A DNA stretch of 64,000 nucleotides from Streptomyces sp. Alt3 (GCF_030719215.1 NZ_CP120983.1:1550001-1614000); one strand, 5' to 3'; numbered from the stretch's first letter, positions 16,144 through 27,141 are shown. A program made the numbers and translations. Notes: generated by a model from the letters alone, not told the origin.

Positions 16144-18150
16144 TTGAAGATCGCCTTTCTGATGTACAGCGCCTACGGGCAGGCGGGCACGTCGGTCGCG
16201 ACGCAGACCCTTGCCAACTCCCTCGCCGCCCGGCAGCACGAGGTCGAGCTGGTCAGTGTGTTCCAGTACCACGACGCGCCGCCGCTCCGGTTCGCACCGA
16301 ACATCCGACTCCACACCCTCGTGGACACACGGAACGGCTCCGCGGACCTTGAGAACCCGCAGCACTCCGTGGCGTCCGATCACTGCACCGGCTTCAAGGC
16401 GGATGACAGGAACCGCTACAGCCGGCTCATGGACGAACGTGCGGCCGCCTATCTGCAGGGGACCGACGCGGACGTCGTCATCGCCACCGCGCCGAACACC
16501 ATCGCGCTGCTGACCTCACTGGGTACGGGGCAGTACACAACACTTGGCCAGGCACACACCCACTACCACCACCAGACCGCCTCCTCGCGGAAGATGCTGG
16601 ACGCCGCCATCCCCCAGCTGGACGGCTTCGTGACGGTCACCGCGAAGGACGCCCAGACCCACCGGGACGCGTACGGCGCTGTAGGGACGCTCTTCCACGC
16701 CATCCCCAACGCCGTCACGAGCACGTTCATGCGTGCGGAGGTCCGCGAGTCCCGCATCGTCACCGCCTCGGGCAGGCTCGTCGACTGGAAGCGGTTCGAC
16801 CTTCTCGTCAGCGCGTTCGCCCAGCTCGGCAGGAAGTACCCCGACTGGACACTACGTGTCTACGGGAGCGGGGAGGAGAAGGCGAAACTGCGCAAGCTGA
16901 TCGACAGCCTGGGCGCGAACGAGCGCGTACTCCTCATGGGCCACACCAAGCACCTCCGCGAGGAGCTGGCCAAGGCCGCCCTGCACACATCGACGTCGAC
17001 GGACGAGACATTCGGGCTGACCATCGTGGAGGCCATGACGTGTGGCGTGCCCGTCCTCAGCACCGCCGGTCCGCACGGCCCGTCCGAGATCATCTCGGAC
17101 GGCGTGGACGGCGCCCTGTCGCCGGTGGGTGACGTCGACGCCTTCGCCAAGAACCTCGACTGGCTGCTCGGCGACGCCGAACTGCGTGCGCGGCTGGGCG
17201 CCAACGCCGTGGAGAAGTCCCGGCTCTACAGCAACGAGTCACAGGCCCAGAGCTACGAGACCTACCTCGCGCAGTTGCTGACCGCCCGCGACTACCGTCC
17301 CGAGGCCTTCTGCCGTGCCACGTCGACGGGAGATCTGGAGTTCGTCCTCGACCCCGCGCGGGCACCTGGTGAGCGCTTCACGGTGCTGTGCGTCAATGCT
17401 GCGGACGGCAGGCAGGCACTGATGGCCGCTCCCGTGGAACACACGGCGAACGGACACCTGTACGCCTCCGTTCCGGCCAGGCTCCGCCTGACCAGCGGCA
17501 CCTGGAACGTACTTCTGCGCCGCGAGGACGACGGAGTCATGCGTCGCGTGCGGGTCACGGAACTCCAGAGTTCGGCGAACTCGCTCATCTCCTCCCCCGC
17601 GGAAGCGAGCCCGGTGAGCTTCAGGTCGTTCGCGCGCTCGGCGGACGGCGGCTACCTGCAGATCGTGTCCCGGGAGTTCCCCGCCCACGCGGAGGTGCTC
17701 TCCGTCGAGACGAACGGCTCCCATCTGACCGTTCAGCTCTACGCGTTGGGTGTCACAGCCGCCCAGGGCGGGCCCCAGGTGGACGTTTCGGGCCAGGGGG
17801 CCCAGATCATCGCCCAGAGCCGCAAGAACGCGGGCTCCTTCTTCACCATCCCCTGCGCGTTCTCGAACGGAGGCGCGAGCTTCACCATCGACCTCCAGCA
17901 GTACGCCGACCGGATGATCGACGTCGACACGATCTGGGACCTCTCCCTGAGCATCCCGGAGAACCTCACCGTCTCGGGACAGTCGCACCGGCTCAGGCTC
18001 GGCCGCTTCGGCGACGACATCGTGCAGCGCAAGCCCGTCCACGTCTACGCGAAGCCGAGCGTCACCACCGTGGAGGGCCGGTCGGTGACGTACAACCCGT
18101 ACTACACGGACAGCAACTATCTCTCGATCGGGCTGAAGCCGATGTCGTGA
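16144..18150 (+). CDS. GT4 family glycosyltransferase with C-terminal beta-rich extension
   Basis: A 668-residue protein. The N-terminal GT-B half begins MKIAFLMYSAYGQAGTSVAT. The nucleotide-sugar half (about 195-375) has ASGRLVDWKRFDLLVSAFA, GSGEEKAKLRKLI and the retaining-GT motif STDETFGLTIVEAMTCGVPV followed by EIISDGVDG. The last 280 residues are beta-rich (SGTWNVLLRREDDGVMRR, VQLYALGVT, YADRMIDVDTIWDLSLSI). Similar domains follow some TagF-like polymerases and probably bind polymer or lipid-linked acceptor. No membrane helix is seen. It follows the CDP-polyol genes and probably glycosylates the polyol-phosphate chain. The start is TTG at 16144 with CAGGAGA at 16132-16138. Confidence 0.83.
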   Translation: MKIAFLMYSAYGQAGTSVATQTLANSLAARQHEVELVSVFQYHDAPPLRFAPNIRLHTLVDTRNGSADLENPQHSVASDHCTGFKADDRNRYSRLMDERAAAYLQGTDADVVIATAPNTIALLTSLGTGQYTTLGQAHTHYHHQTASSRKMLDAAIPQLDGFVTVTAKDAQTHRDAYGAVGTLFHAIPNAVTSTFMRAEVRESRIVTASGRLVDWKRFDLLVSAFAQLGRKYPDWTLRVYGSGEEKAKLRKLIDSLGANERVLLMGHTKHLREELAKAALHTSTSTDETFGLTIVEAMTCGVPVLSTAGPHGPSEIISDGVDGALSPVGDVDAFAKNLDWLLGDAELRARLGANAVEKSRLYSNESQAQSYETYLAQLLTARDYRPEAFCRATSTGDLEFVLDPARAPGERFTVLCVNAADGRQALMAAPVEHTANGHLYASVPARLRLTSGTWNVLLRREDDGVMRRVRVTELQSSANSLISSPAEASPVSFRSFARSADGGYLQIVSREFPAHAEVLSVETNGSHLTVQLYALGVTAAQGGPQVDVSGQGAQIIAQSRKNAGSFFTIPCAFSNGGASFTIDLQQYADRMIDVDTIWDLSLSIPENLTVSGQSHRLRLGRFGDDIVQRKPVHVYAKPSVTTVEGRSVTYNPYYTDSNYLSIGLKPMS

Positions 18151-18202
18151 GCGTCTTCACGGACACCTGCCGTCGGCCTCCGGCTCAGGACGGTCACCGA
18201 GC

Positions 18203-18283
18203 CGCTGCGCATCGCACGTCAGACACGGACCGAGGGCTCCAGCGCGAGCCCGGGCTCGCGGTTCTGACGTGCGATGCGCAGCG
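18203..18283. repeat. 21-bp perfect inverted repeat with nested 16-bp palindrome
   Basis: Arms 18203-18223 and 18263-18283 are exact reverse complements. The 39-bp loop contains a second perfect palindrome (18244-18259). It lies between convergent genes, and the right arm is inside the last codons of the propeller gene whose stop lies in the left arm. It probably acts as a two-way terminator. Confidence 0.8.
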
Positions 18284-19337
18284 CACCTTGCTCGTCGATC
18301 AGGGCGAGTACCACCCGGCCGTAGGCGTCGCAGGCGAGCGCGGGGCCGCCGACGCAGTGTTCGCCGGTGGGTGACCACCACACTCCCCCTCCTTCGTTCT
18401 CCGTACCGCACGCGGTGAGCATGACCTGACCGTCGAGGGCACGGTGGGCCAGCACGGTGCAGTCGTAGCCGTCGAGCGGGGCTCGCAGCGCTGCGACCGG
18501 ATCGGGCGAGGAAGCGCCGCCCAGCGGGATCGCCCACGTGCCCGGGCGGTAGGCCACGATGCCGCCGGTGGCGTCGTCGGCCCAGTAGTAGGTCACTCTC
18601 CCCGGCGCCGTCTCCAGACCGGCAGCGGTGCCCGGGGCGTGGCCGAAGGGGATGTCCTGATCCCGCTGGTAGCTCCCCTCGGGCTCATGCTGACGCAGGT
18701 GCAGCGCCGCCCCGCCGGAGGGTGCCAGGATCGAGACGCATCCGGCTTCCGTGGCCACGGCGGCGATTCCGTCGAGTACGGGCCTGGCCTTGAGATCCTG
18801 CCAGGCATGCCACGTGCCACCCGCCTTCTCACGACGCACCAGCAGGCTGCCGCCCGCGTTGCGCACGAAGACGTGGACCGCGCCGGAGGAACTGACCGCA
18901 GGCGTCGGGGTACCGAGCCCGGCCGCCTTCTCCCGCTCGGCGTGCGGATTGCCCAGCGAGTGCCACTGGGTTGTGGGGCGGCCTGTCTGGAACTGGGTGG
19001 CGCTCACCAGATCGACGGCGTCACCGCCGTCCCTGTGCACGGTCCGGCGGCCGACGAGGTGCACGAAGCCGTCCTGTCCCTGGACGACCGACAAGTCGGT
19101 CAGGCCCGGCACGGGGAGGAGTTCGGGACCTGTCCATGTCGTGTCCCCGGGGCGGTTCTCCGTCCAGCGGAGCACCCCTTCGGCCCCGAGGGCGTAAGCG
19201 GTGAGCCGGCCGTCCTTGCCCAGCACGAGCCACTGACCACGTGCGGCCCCCAGTGCCCGGTGACGCGAGGTCCCCTGCTCATCGGCACCCTGGGCAGGGG
19301 ACTTCCCCTGAACACTGCGCCTCGATCTGACCGGCAT
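18219..19337 (-). CDS. PLL/tectonin-like beta-propeller protein, function unknown
   Basis: About 372 residues. The repeating units GQWLVLGKDGRLTAYALG, DTTWTGPELLPVPGLTDL, GFVHLVGRRTVH, GAVHVFVRNAGGSLLVRRE and GGTWHAWQDLKARPVLDG alternate Trp/Gly-rich blades. They look like PLL-type lectin propellers found in Streptomyces surface and secreted proteins. No convincing signal peptide is seen: the N-terminus is Arg-rich (MPVRSRRSVQGKS). An alternative upstream in-frame start is possible. The ATG at 19337 is chosen because GGAAGGA (19350-19356) precedes it. Glycan binding is inferred from fold only. It is convergent with the GT4 gene, inside the wall-polymer block. Its 3' end is part of a large inverted repeat. 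Confidence 0.6.
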   Translation of the reverse strand: MPVRSRRSVQGKSPAQGADEQGTSRHRALGAARGQWLVLGKDGRLTAYALGAEGVLRWTENRPGDTTWTGPELLPVPGLTDLSVVQGQDGFVHLVGRRTVHRDGGDAVDLVSATQFQTGRPTTQWHSLGNPHAEREKAAGLGTPTPAVSSSGAVHVFVRNAGGSLLVRREKAGGTWHAWQDLKARPVLDGIAAVATEAGCVSILAPSGGAALHLRQHEPEGSYQRDQDIPFGHAPGTAAGLETAPGRVTYYWADDATGGIVAYRPGTWAIPLGGASSPDPVAALRAPLDGYDCTVLAHRALDGQVMLTACGTENEGGGVWWSPTGEHCVGGPALACDAYGRVVLALIDEQGALRIARQNREPGLALEPSVRV

Positions 19338-19548
19338 GGCGTGAGGTCGTCCTTCCGCGAAGCTCCTCGGCCCCCGTCCGGGTCCGCTTCTGCGTCCCGG
19401 CACCCGGCAGGCCGGACGCACTCATCATAGAATCTCCGCCCGATCACCGAACACCAGGACCCATCACATATCGGCGTCGTTGACGTGGTTCGGCGAGAAG
19501 GCCCACAAACATGGCGTGCGTGCACAAAGACGGAAGACAGGGCGAAGA

Positions 19549-19579
19549 TTTACACAAGATTCGAAAGCTTGTCTATACT
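19549..19579 (+). promoter_or_regulatory. candidate promoter for LCP gene
   Basis: TTTACA at 19549-19554 and TATACT at 19574-19579 are separated by 19 bp in an AT-rich stretch. The -10 is good; the spacer is long. Transcription would start near 19586. Confidence 0.45.
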
Positions 19580-19676
19580 CTTCGGTCAGCCCCCTCACAT
19601 GAGTGGACCGGCCCCACCCGAGTCCCCAACTCCGCACCCAGCCCTCACGGGCCACAGACCAAGGGACTCGTGCAGG

Positions 19677-20777
19677 ATGACCCACGACGCCGTCACCCCC
19701 GGCTCACGCGCCTCACGCAGGGCGGAAGCACCGAAGCGGGGCCGCAAGAAGGAACGCAGGCGCCGCCGCGGTCTGAAGATCACCCTCCTCGTGCTCCTCG
19801 CGCTCCTGCTCGCGGGCGGTGGTGCCGCGTACTGGATGTACCAGGACCTCGACGGCAACATCCAGGGCGTCGACATCAACAAGGCGCTCGGTGAGGACCG
19901 TCCCGAGAAGCTCCCCACCACCGGCCAGAACCTGCTCGTCCTCGGCTCCGACTCGCGCGCCGGGGCGGAGAACCAGGAGCTGGGCGGGGGCGGTGCCGTC
20001 AGCGGTGCGCGCTCCGACACCGCGCTGGTCGTGCACATACCCGAGGGCCGCACCGAGGCCGTCGCCGTCTCCATCCCCCGCGACACCCTGGTGACCCGGC
20101 CCGAGTGCACCAGGTCGGACGGTTCGACGATGGCGTCCGCCGAGCGCGTCATGTTCAACTCCGTGTACTCCCAGGTCGGTCCGGCCTGTGTGGTGAAGAC
20201 GGTGGAGAAGATGTCCGGGGTCAGGATCGACCACTACCTGGAGATCAACTTCGCCGGGTTCAAGGACCTCGTCGACGCGATCGGCGGCGTCACCGTCAAG
20301 GTCGACGAACCGATCAAGGACAAGGCCTCCGGACTCGACCTGACCGCCGGTACGCACAAGCTCGACGGCACCCAGTCCCTCGCCTACGTCCGCACCCGGC
20401 ACGGCGTCGGGGACGGCAGTGACCTCGGCCGCATCGGGCTCCAGCAGCAGTTCCTGCTCGCACTGCTTACCGAGATCAAGTCGCAGGACCTGCTGGGCAG
20501 TCCGACGACGACGTACAAGATCGCCAATTCCGCGACCAAGTCGCTGACGACCGACGAGGGACTCGCCTCGCTGACCTCGCTCAGCGAGTTCGCCCGCTCG
20601 ATGAACGGTGTCGACCCCTCCTCCATGGAGACGATCATGCTGCCGGTCGCCTACGACAAGCAGGACCCGAACCGCGTGGTGGCGGCGGAGCCGCAGGCCG
20701 GCAGCCTCTGGAAGGCGATCCGCACGGACGGCACGATCCCGGACTCGGCGAAGAAGTCTCCGGCCACCGGGGGCTGA
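19677..20777 (+). CDS. LytR-CpsA-Psr (LCP) family glycopolymer ligase
   Basis: A 366-residue type II membrane protein with a basic cytosolic tail (RGRKKERRRRRG) and one membrane helix (about 33-54). The extracellular LCP domain has NLLVLGSDSRAG, ARSDTALVVHIPEGR, AVAVSIPRDTLV and YVRTRHGVGDGSDLGRIGLQ. These supply the Asp and Arg residues that bind the polyprenyl pyrophosphate head group. LCP enzymes transfer lipid-linked wall polymers, including teichoic acids, to peptidoglycan. It sits at the end of the CDP-polyol and GT genes, so it is the natural ligase for that polymer. The start is uncertain: ATG 19677 is used, and ATG 19599 in the same frame would add 26 residues and lie close to the predicted transcript start. 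Confidence 0.9.
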   Translation: MTHDAVTPGSRASRRAEAPKRGRKKERRRRRGLKITLLVLLALLLAGGGAAYWMYQDLDGNIQGVDINKALGEDRPEKLPTTGQNLLVLGSDSRAGAENQELGGGGAVSGARSDTALVVHIPEGRTEAVAVSIPRDTLVTRPECTRSDGSTMASAERVMFNSVYSQVGPACVVKTVEKMSGVRIDHYLEINFAGFKDLVDAIGGVTVKVDEPIKDKASGLDLTAGTHKLDGTQSLAYVRTRHGVGDGSDLGRIGLQQQFLLALLTEIKSQDLLGSPTTTYKIANSATKSLTTDEGLASLTSLSEFARSMNGVDPSSMETIMLPVAYDKQDPNRVVAAEPQAGSLWKAIRTDGTIPDSAKKSPATGG

Positions 20778-20794
20778 CCTGGCATCCTTCAGGG

Positions 20795-21196
20795 ATGACA
20801 GGTGACAGGACCCTGGTGGTCGTCGATGCTGCCAACGTCGTGGGCTCCGTGCCCGACGGCTGGTGGAGGGACCGGCGCGGAGCGGCCGAGCGGCTGCGTG
20901 ACTCACTGGTCCCGTACGCCGCCGCCGGGCTGCCGGGGCACCCCGGTCCCGTCGAGCTCGTACTCGTCGTGGAGGGTGCCGCGCGCGGGGTCGCGTCCGT
21001 GCCGGAGGTGCGGGTGGAAGCGGCGCCGGGTAGCGGGGACGATCTGATCGCCGAGCTGGCCGCCGCCGCCCGCGGCGTACGGTCCTGCGTCGTCGTGACG
21101 GCCGACCGGGAACTGCGGCAGCGGGCCGAGGCGTGCGGGGCCAGCTGCACGGGCCCCCGCACGGTACGGCCGCTGCCGCCGTCCCACGGCGCCTGA
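20795..21196 (+). CDS. small NYN/PIN-fold protein, putative nuclease
   Basis: A 133-residue protein with TLVVVDAANVVGSVPDGWWR near the N-terminus, then VELVLVVEGAARG, APGSGDDLIAELAAA and SCVVVTADRELRQRAE. The spaced Asp residues in DAAN, SGDD and TADRE match the acidic metal site of NYN/PIN-type RNases such as YacP. Streptomyces homologues are often labelled NTP pyrophosphohydrolase without clear support. RNase activity is inferred from the motif order. It starts 17 bp after the LCP stop on the same strand and probably shares its transcript. It ends 5 bp before the convergent permease gene, leaving no room for a separate terminator. Confidence 0.72.
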   Translation: MTGDRTLVVVDAANVVGSVPDGWWRDRRGAAERLRDSLVPYAAAGLPGHPGPVELVLVVEGAARGVASVPEVRVEAAPGSGDDLIAELAAAARGVRSCVVVTADRELRQRAEACGASCTGPRTVRPLPPSHGA

Positions 21197-21201
21197 CAGG
21201 G

Positions 21202-22704
<1,503 letters not shown>

Positions 22705-22859
22705 CGGCGTACCTCCACGCACTCGTCGTGTACGCCATGATTCGGACCCGGCAGCCCCTGGAATGCCCGTGAACGCGTGGTATGCCCCGATTTCACGCGA
22801 ATGGGCCGGTCGGACCACCCTGGTGGGGTGGGCGACCGGCCCATGCCGTGCGCTGTGGA

Positions 22860-24773
22860 TCAGTCGCGGGCGGGCTCCACGACGCGGCTCTCGTAGCGGC
22901 CGTCGAGCTTCGCGACCAGGCCGGTGACCTGGCGGGCGATGTCCGGTGCGGTCAGCCCGATCTCCGCCATGACCTCGCCACGCGAGGCGTGGTCGAGGAA
23001 CACCGGCGGGATGCCGAAGTCGCGCAGCGGTACGTCGACACCGGCGTCACGCAGCGCCTGGGCGACGGCGGAGCCGACACCGCCGGCCCTGCTGTTGTCC
23101 TCGACGGTGACGACGACCCGGTGCTCGGCCGCGAGCGGGGCGAGCGCCTCGTCGACGGGCTTGACCCAGCGCGGGTCGACCACGGTCGTGGAGATGCCCT
23201 GGGCGTCCAGCAGGGCGGCGATCTCCAGGCACATCGGGGCGAGGGCACCGACGGAGACCAGGAGGACGTCCGGCTTGTCCGTGCCCGGCGAGCGGAGCAC
23301 GTCCATACCGCCCACCGTGCCGACCGCCTTGACCGCGGGACCGACGGCGCCCTTGGAGAAGCGGACGACGGTGGGGGCGTCGTCGACGGCCACGGCCTCG
23401 CGCAGCTGGGCGCGGACCTGGTCGGCGTCGCGCGGGGCGGCGATGCGGAGGGTCGGCACGCACTGCAGGATCGACATGTCCCACATGCCGTTGTGCGAGG
23501 CGCCGTCCGTGCCCGTGACACCGGCCCGGTCCAGGACGAAGGTCACACCGCACCTGTGCAGGGCCACGTCCATCAGGACCTGGTCGAAGGCACGGTTCAG
23601 GAAGGTCGCGTACACCGCGAAGACGGGGTGCAGTCCGCCGGTGGCAAGGCCCGCCGCGGAGACCGCGCCGTGCTGCTCGGCGATCCCCACGTCGTAGATC
23701 CGGTCCGGGAAGGCCTCCTCGAACTTGCCGAGGCCGACCGGCTGGAGCATGGCGGCCGTGATCGCGACGATGTCCTCGCGCTCGTGGCCGAGCTTGACCA
23801 TCTCCTCGCCGAAGACCGACGTCCAGTCGAGCCCCGAGGTGGAGATCGGCAGGCCGGTGTCCGGGTGGATCTTGCCGACCGCGTGGAAACGGTCCGCCTC
23901 GTCCTCGAGGGCAGGGGTGTAACCGCGGCCCTTCTCGGTGAGGCAGTGCACGATCACCGGGCCGCCGAAGCGCTTGGCCCGCTGGAGCGCGGACTCCAGT
24001 GCCTCGATGTCGTGGCCGTCGATCGGGCCGACGTACTTCAGCCCGAGGTCCTCGAACATGCCCTGCGGGGCGATGAAGTCCTTGAGGCCCTTCTTGGCGC
24101 CGTGCAGGGTCTCGTACAGCGGCCTGCCGACGACCGGTGTGCGCTCCAGGAGGTCCTTGCCGCGGGCGAGGAACCGCTCGTACCCGTCGGTGGTCCGGAG
24201 AGTGGCGAGGTGGTTCGCGAGGCCCCCGATGGTCGGGGCGTAGGAGCGCTCGTTGTCGTTGACGACGATGACGAGGGGGCGGTCCTTGGCGGCGGCGATG
24301 TTGTTCAGCGCCTCCCAGGCCATACCGCCGGTGAGCGCGCCGTCACCGATCACGGCGACGACGTGGTCCTCCTTGCCCAGGACCTCGTTGGCCTTGGCGA
24401 GGCCGTCGGCCCAGCCGAGCACCGTCGAGGCGTGGGAGTTCTCGATGACGTCGTGCTCGGACTCCGCGCGGGAGGGATATCCGGAGAGTCCGCCCTTGCT
24501 CTTGAGCTTCGAGAAGTCCTGCCGGCCGGTGAGCAGCTTGTGCACGTAGCTCTGGTGGCCGGTGTCGAAGAGGACCTTGTCCTGCGGGGACTCGAAGACG
24601 CGGTGCAGGGCGATGGTCAGCTCGACCACACCCAGGTTCGGGCCGAGGTGGCCACCGGTCTTGGACACCGCCTCGACGAGGAAGGTACGGATCTCCCCGG
24701 CGAGCTGGTCCAGCTGCTCGGAGTCGAGCCGGTCCAGGTCGCGCGGTCCCCTGATGCGGGTCAGCAGATCCAC
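22860..24773 (-). CDS. dxs: 1-deoxy-D-xylulose-5-phosphate synthase
   Basis: DXS condenses pyruvate with glyceraldehyde-3-phosphate, the first step of the MEP isoprenoid pathway, using thiamine diphosphate. The 637-residue product has the early His in [15 protein letters not shown] and [15 protein letters not shown]. The ThDP motif is [18 protein letters not shown]. The pyrimidine domain has [17 protein letters not shown], and [19 protein letters not shown] is the DXS signature. The last 120 residues form the transketolase C-terminal domain. The GTG start at 24773 is preceded by AAGGAGG. It is a single-gene unit with its own leader and no other MEP genes nearby. Confidence 0.96.
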   Translation of the reverse strand: MDLLTRIRGPRDLDRLDSEQLDQLAGEIRTFLVEAVSKTGGHLGPNLGVVELTIALHRVFESPQDKVLFDTGHQSYVHKLLTGRQDFSKLKSKGGLSGYPSRAESEHDVIENSHASTVLGWADGLAKANEVLGKEDHVVAVIGDGALTGGMAWEALNNIAAAKDRPLVIVVNDNERSYAPTIGGLANHLATLRTTDGYERFLARGKDLLERTPVVGRPLYETLHGAKKGLKDFIAPQGMFEDLGLKYVGPIDGHDIEALESALQRAKRFGGPVIVHCLTEKGRGYTPALEDEADRFHAVGKIHPDTGLPISTSGLDWTSVFGEEMVKLGHEREDIVAITAAMLQPVGLGKFEEAFPDRIYDVGIAEQHGAVSAAGLATGGLHPVFAVYATFLNRAFDQVLMDVALHRCGVTFVLDRAGVTGTDGASHNGMWDMSILQCVPTLRIAAPRDADQVRAQLREAVAVDDAPTVVRFSKGAVGPAVKAVGTVGGMDVLRSPGTDKPDVLLVSVGALAPMCLEIAALLDAQGISTTVVDPRWVKPVDEALAPLAAEHRVVVTVEDNSRAGGVGSAVAQALRDAGVDVPLRDFGIPPVFLDHASRGEVMAEIGLTAPDIARQVTGLVAKLDGRYESRVVEPARD

Positions 24774-24897
24774 CCGTGCCTCCTTGCGTGTGAGCTGGTC
24801 GAGCGAGTCGATCCGATGAGTCTAATGTTCCGCCGGCGGACCCGGTCATCGGGCGGCGCATTCAGCCGCACCGCGCCGGGGCGCGCCGGACGCGCAG

Positions 24898-24926
24898 GTG
24901 CCCGGCATCGCGGGGATGCCGGGCAC
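24898..24926 (-). terminator. terminator after xylH
   Basis: A perfect 12-bp stem (24898-24909 with 24915-24926) has a 5-base loop. It lies 20 bp after the xylH stop and upstream of dxs, so it separates the two units. Confidence 0.8.
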
Positions 24927-24945
24927 ATGTGTGCAGGTACGACGG

Positions 24946-26223
24946 TCAGGCGCGGCCGGCCGTCTTCTGCGTCTTGCGGGTGATGGAGTCGATGACGACC
25001 GTGATGAGAAGAACAGCACCGGTGATCATGTAGTTGATCGGCGTGGCGATGCCTTCCAGCGCGAGGCCGTACTGGATCGAGACGATCACCATGACACCGA
25101 GCAGCGCGTTCCAGGTGCGTCCCCGGCCGCCGAAGAGGCTGGTGCCGCCGATGACGGCCGCGGCGATGACGTTCATCAGGAGGTCACCGGCCCCGGAGCC
25201 CTGGTTGGCCGCCGCGATCTTGGACGCCCAGAAGAGGCCGCCGATCGCCGCGAAGGTGCCCGCGATGGAGAAGACCGAGACGCGGATCGCGGTGACGTTG
25301 ATACCGGCGCGCCGGGACGCCTCGACGCTGCCGCCGAGCGCGAAGATCTTCCGGCCGTAGGAGGTGCGGCGCAGGACGAAGTCCGTACCGACCAGGACGA
25401 TCAGGAAGAGGACCAGGGCCAGCGGCAGACCGCGGTACTGGTTGAACATGAACGCGGCGCCGAAGGCGAACACCGCGAGCACGACGGTGCGGACCACGAT
25501 GTCGACGAGCGGCCGCGCGGGGATGCCCGCGGCCTCACGGCGGCGGGTGTCCAGGAAGGCCGAGAGGAAGTAGCCGATCACCGAGACGGCGGCGAGGCCG
25601 TAGGCGGCGGCGACGTCCGAGAAGTAGTACGTGGTCAGGTTGCCGACGACACCGTCGCTGTCCAGGTTGATCGTGCCGGTGTCACCGAGCAGCTGGAGCA
25701 TGAAGCCCAGCCAGAACAGCAGCCCGGCGAGGGTCACGGCGAAGGCGGGGGCGCCTATCCGTGCGAAGAAGAAGCCGTGGATGGCTCCGATGACCGCGCC
25801 GCTGAGGATGGCGACGAGTATGGCGAGCCACTCGTTCATGCCGTGGGTGACGCTGAGCACGGCGACGACCGCGCCCGAGACACCGCTGACCGAGCCGACC
25901 GAGAGGTCGATCTCGCCGAGCAGCAGCACGAAGATGATGCCGACGGCCATCATGCCGGTCGCCACCATCGTGACGGCGATGTCGCTGACGTTCTTCGCCG
26001 AGAGGAACTCGGAGTTCAGGCTCTGGAAGACGACGCAGATGATGATCAGGCCGATGATCACGGGGATCGAGCCGAGGTCACCGCCGCGCATCTTGCGCTT
26101 GAACTCGGTGAGGTAGCCGCCGAGGCCCTGCTCGCGCACGAGGAGCCTGGGGTCGACCGCGGTGTCGGCGCCCTTGGCCGCCTCCGGGTTGACCACTGCG
26201 GTGGACGTCTTGTCGGTTGTCAC
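24946..26223 (-). CDS. xylH: xylose ABC transporter permease
   Basis: A 425-residue CUT2-type sugar permease with many hydrophobic helices, including SIPVIIGLIIICVVFQSL, VGIIFVLLLGEIDLSVGS and GAVIGAIHGFFFARIGAPAF. GEIDLSVGSV and IGGTSLFGGRGRTWNALLG are family marks. A longer central insert (SVIGYFLSAFLDTRRREAAG) and 14 or so helices are usual for XylH. The GTG start at 26223 overlaps the xylG stop by 4 bp, so translation is coupled. In S. coelicolor the homologous cluster is xylFGH (SCO6009-6011, from memory), which imports xylose and is linked to Rok7B7. Confidence 0.9.
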   Translation of the reverse strand: MTTDKTSTAVVNPEAAKGADTAVDPRLLVREQGLGGYLTEFKRKMRGGDLGSIPVIIGLIIICVVFQSLNSEFLSAKNVSDIAVTMVATGMMAVGIIFVLLLGEIDLSVGSVSGVSGAVVAVLSVTHGMNEWLAILVAILSGAVIGAIHGFFFARIGAPAFAVTLAGLLFWLGFMLQLLGDTGTINLDSDGVVGNLTTYYFSDVAAAYGLAAVSVIGYFLSAFLDTRRREAAGIPARPLVDIVVRTVVLAVFAFGAAFMFNQYRGLPLALVLFLIVLVGTDFVLRRTSYGRKIFALGGSVEASRRAGINVTAIRVSVFSIAGTFAAIGGLFWASKIAAANQGSGAGDLLMNVIAAAVIGGTSLFGGRGRTWNALLGVMVIVSIQYGLALEGIATPINYMITGAVLLITVVIDSITRKTQKTAGRA

Positions 26224-26999
26224 TTCTGGGCCTCCGCGTTGCGCGCCGCACGACGGGTCACGGCGTTCTCCGTGGCGCCCGTGATGGCGGAGATGATCTC
26301 TTCCTGCGAGGTGGTCTTCACGTCGAAGACCCCGTTGTTCCGGCCCAGCCGGAGTACGGCGACCTTGTCGGCGACGGCCTTCACATCGGCCATGTTGTGG
26401 CTGATGAGGATGACCGCGTGGCCTCGCTCGCGCAGCCGCTCGACGAGGTCGAGGACCTGCGCGGTCTGCTCGACACCGAGGGCGGCGGTGGGCTCGTCGA
26501 GGATGACGAGCTTGGGCTCGCCCAGCATCGAGCGGGCGATGGCGACCGTCTGGCGCTGACCGCCGGAGAGCGACGCGATCGGGATGCGGACGCTGGGGAT
26601 ACGGATCGACAGCGTGCTGAGGAGCTCGCGCGAGCGCCGCTCCATCTCGACCTCGTCGAGGATTCCGAACTTGCGGAGCTCCCGTCCGAGGTAGAGGTTG
26701 CCGACGACGTCGATGTTGTCGCAGAGCGCGAGGTCCTGGTAGACGGTCGCGATCCCCAGGCTCTGGGCGTCGTGCGGCTTGTTGATCTGGACGGCCCGGC
26801 CGTCCCACTCGATGACACCGTCATCGATGGGATGCACTCCGGCGATCGTCTTGACCAGCGTTGATTTACCGGCTCCGTTGTCACCCACCAGGGCGACCAC
26901 CTCACCGGCGTGGACCTCAAGCTCTACGTCGGTGAGCGCCTGGACGGCACCGAATCGCTTGGAGACCCCTCGCAACGCCAACACGGGCGTAGCGGACAC
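26220..26999 (-). CDS. xylG: xylose ABC transporter ATP-binding protein, single ATPase domain
   Basis: A 259-residue ABC ATPase. Walker A is GDNGAGKST, the Q-loop YQDLALCDNIDV, the signature LSGGQRQTVAIARSM, Walker B LVILDEPTAALG and the switch His ILISHNMADV. Most CUT2 sugar ATPases carry two tandem domains (about 500 residues); this has one and must dimerise. That is normal for actinobacterial XylG. Start choice: AAGGAG at 27009-27014 abuts an ATG (27008) but lies 9 bp before GTG 26999, so GTG is preferred. It lies between xylF and xylH, and its stop overlaps the xylH start. Confidence 0.9.
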   Translation of the reverse strand: MSATPVLALRGVSKRFGAVQALTDVELEVHAGEVVALVGDNGAGKSTLVKTIAGVHPIDDGVIEWDGRAVQINKPHDAQSLGIATVYQDLALCDNIDVVGNLYLGRELRKFGILDEVEMERRSRELLSTLSIRIPSVRIPIASLSGGQRQTVAIARSMLGEPKLVILDEPTAALGVEQTAQVLDLVERLRERGHAVILISHNMADVKAVADKVAVLRLGRNNGVFDVKTTSQEEIISAITGATENAVTRRAARNAEAQK

Positions 27000-27105
27000 G
27001 TGAACCATCTCCTTCGCCGCCTGACCCGGCGGGGATGCCGCGCCTGGGGGAAGGCGCGGTGGTCGAGCAGAAGAATTGTGGAAGAGCCGAAGCGTTCCGT
27101 CCGGC

Positions 27106-27141
27106 GCCCCGCCCGGTAGCGGGACAGTTGGTGGGCGGGGC
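27106..27141 (-). promoter_or_regulatory. stem-loop between xylF and xylG
   Basis: A 9-bp GC stem (27106-27114 with 27133-27141) has an 18-base loop. It lies in the 201-bp xylF-xylG gap. Such hairpins often lower transporter-core expression relative to the binding protein; that role is inferred. Confidence 0.45.
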
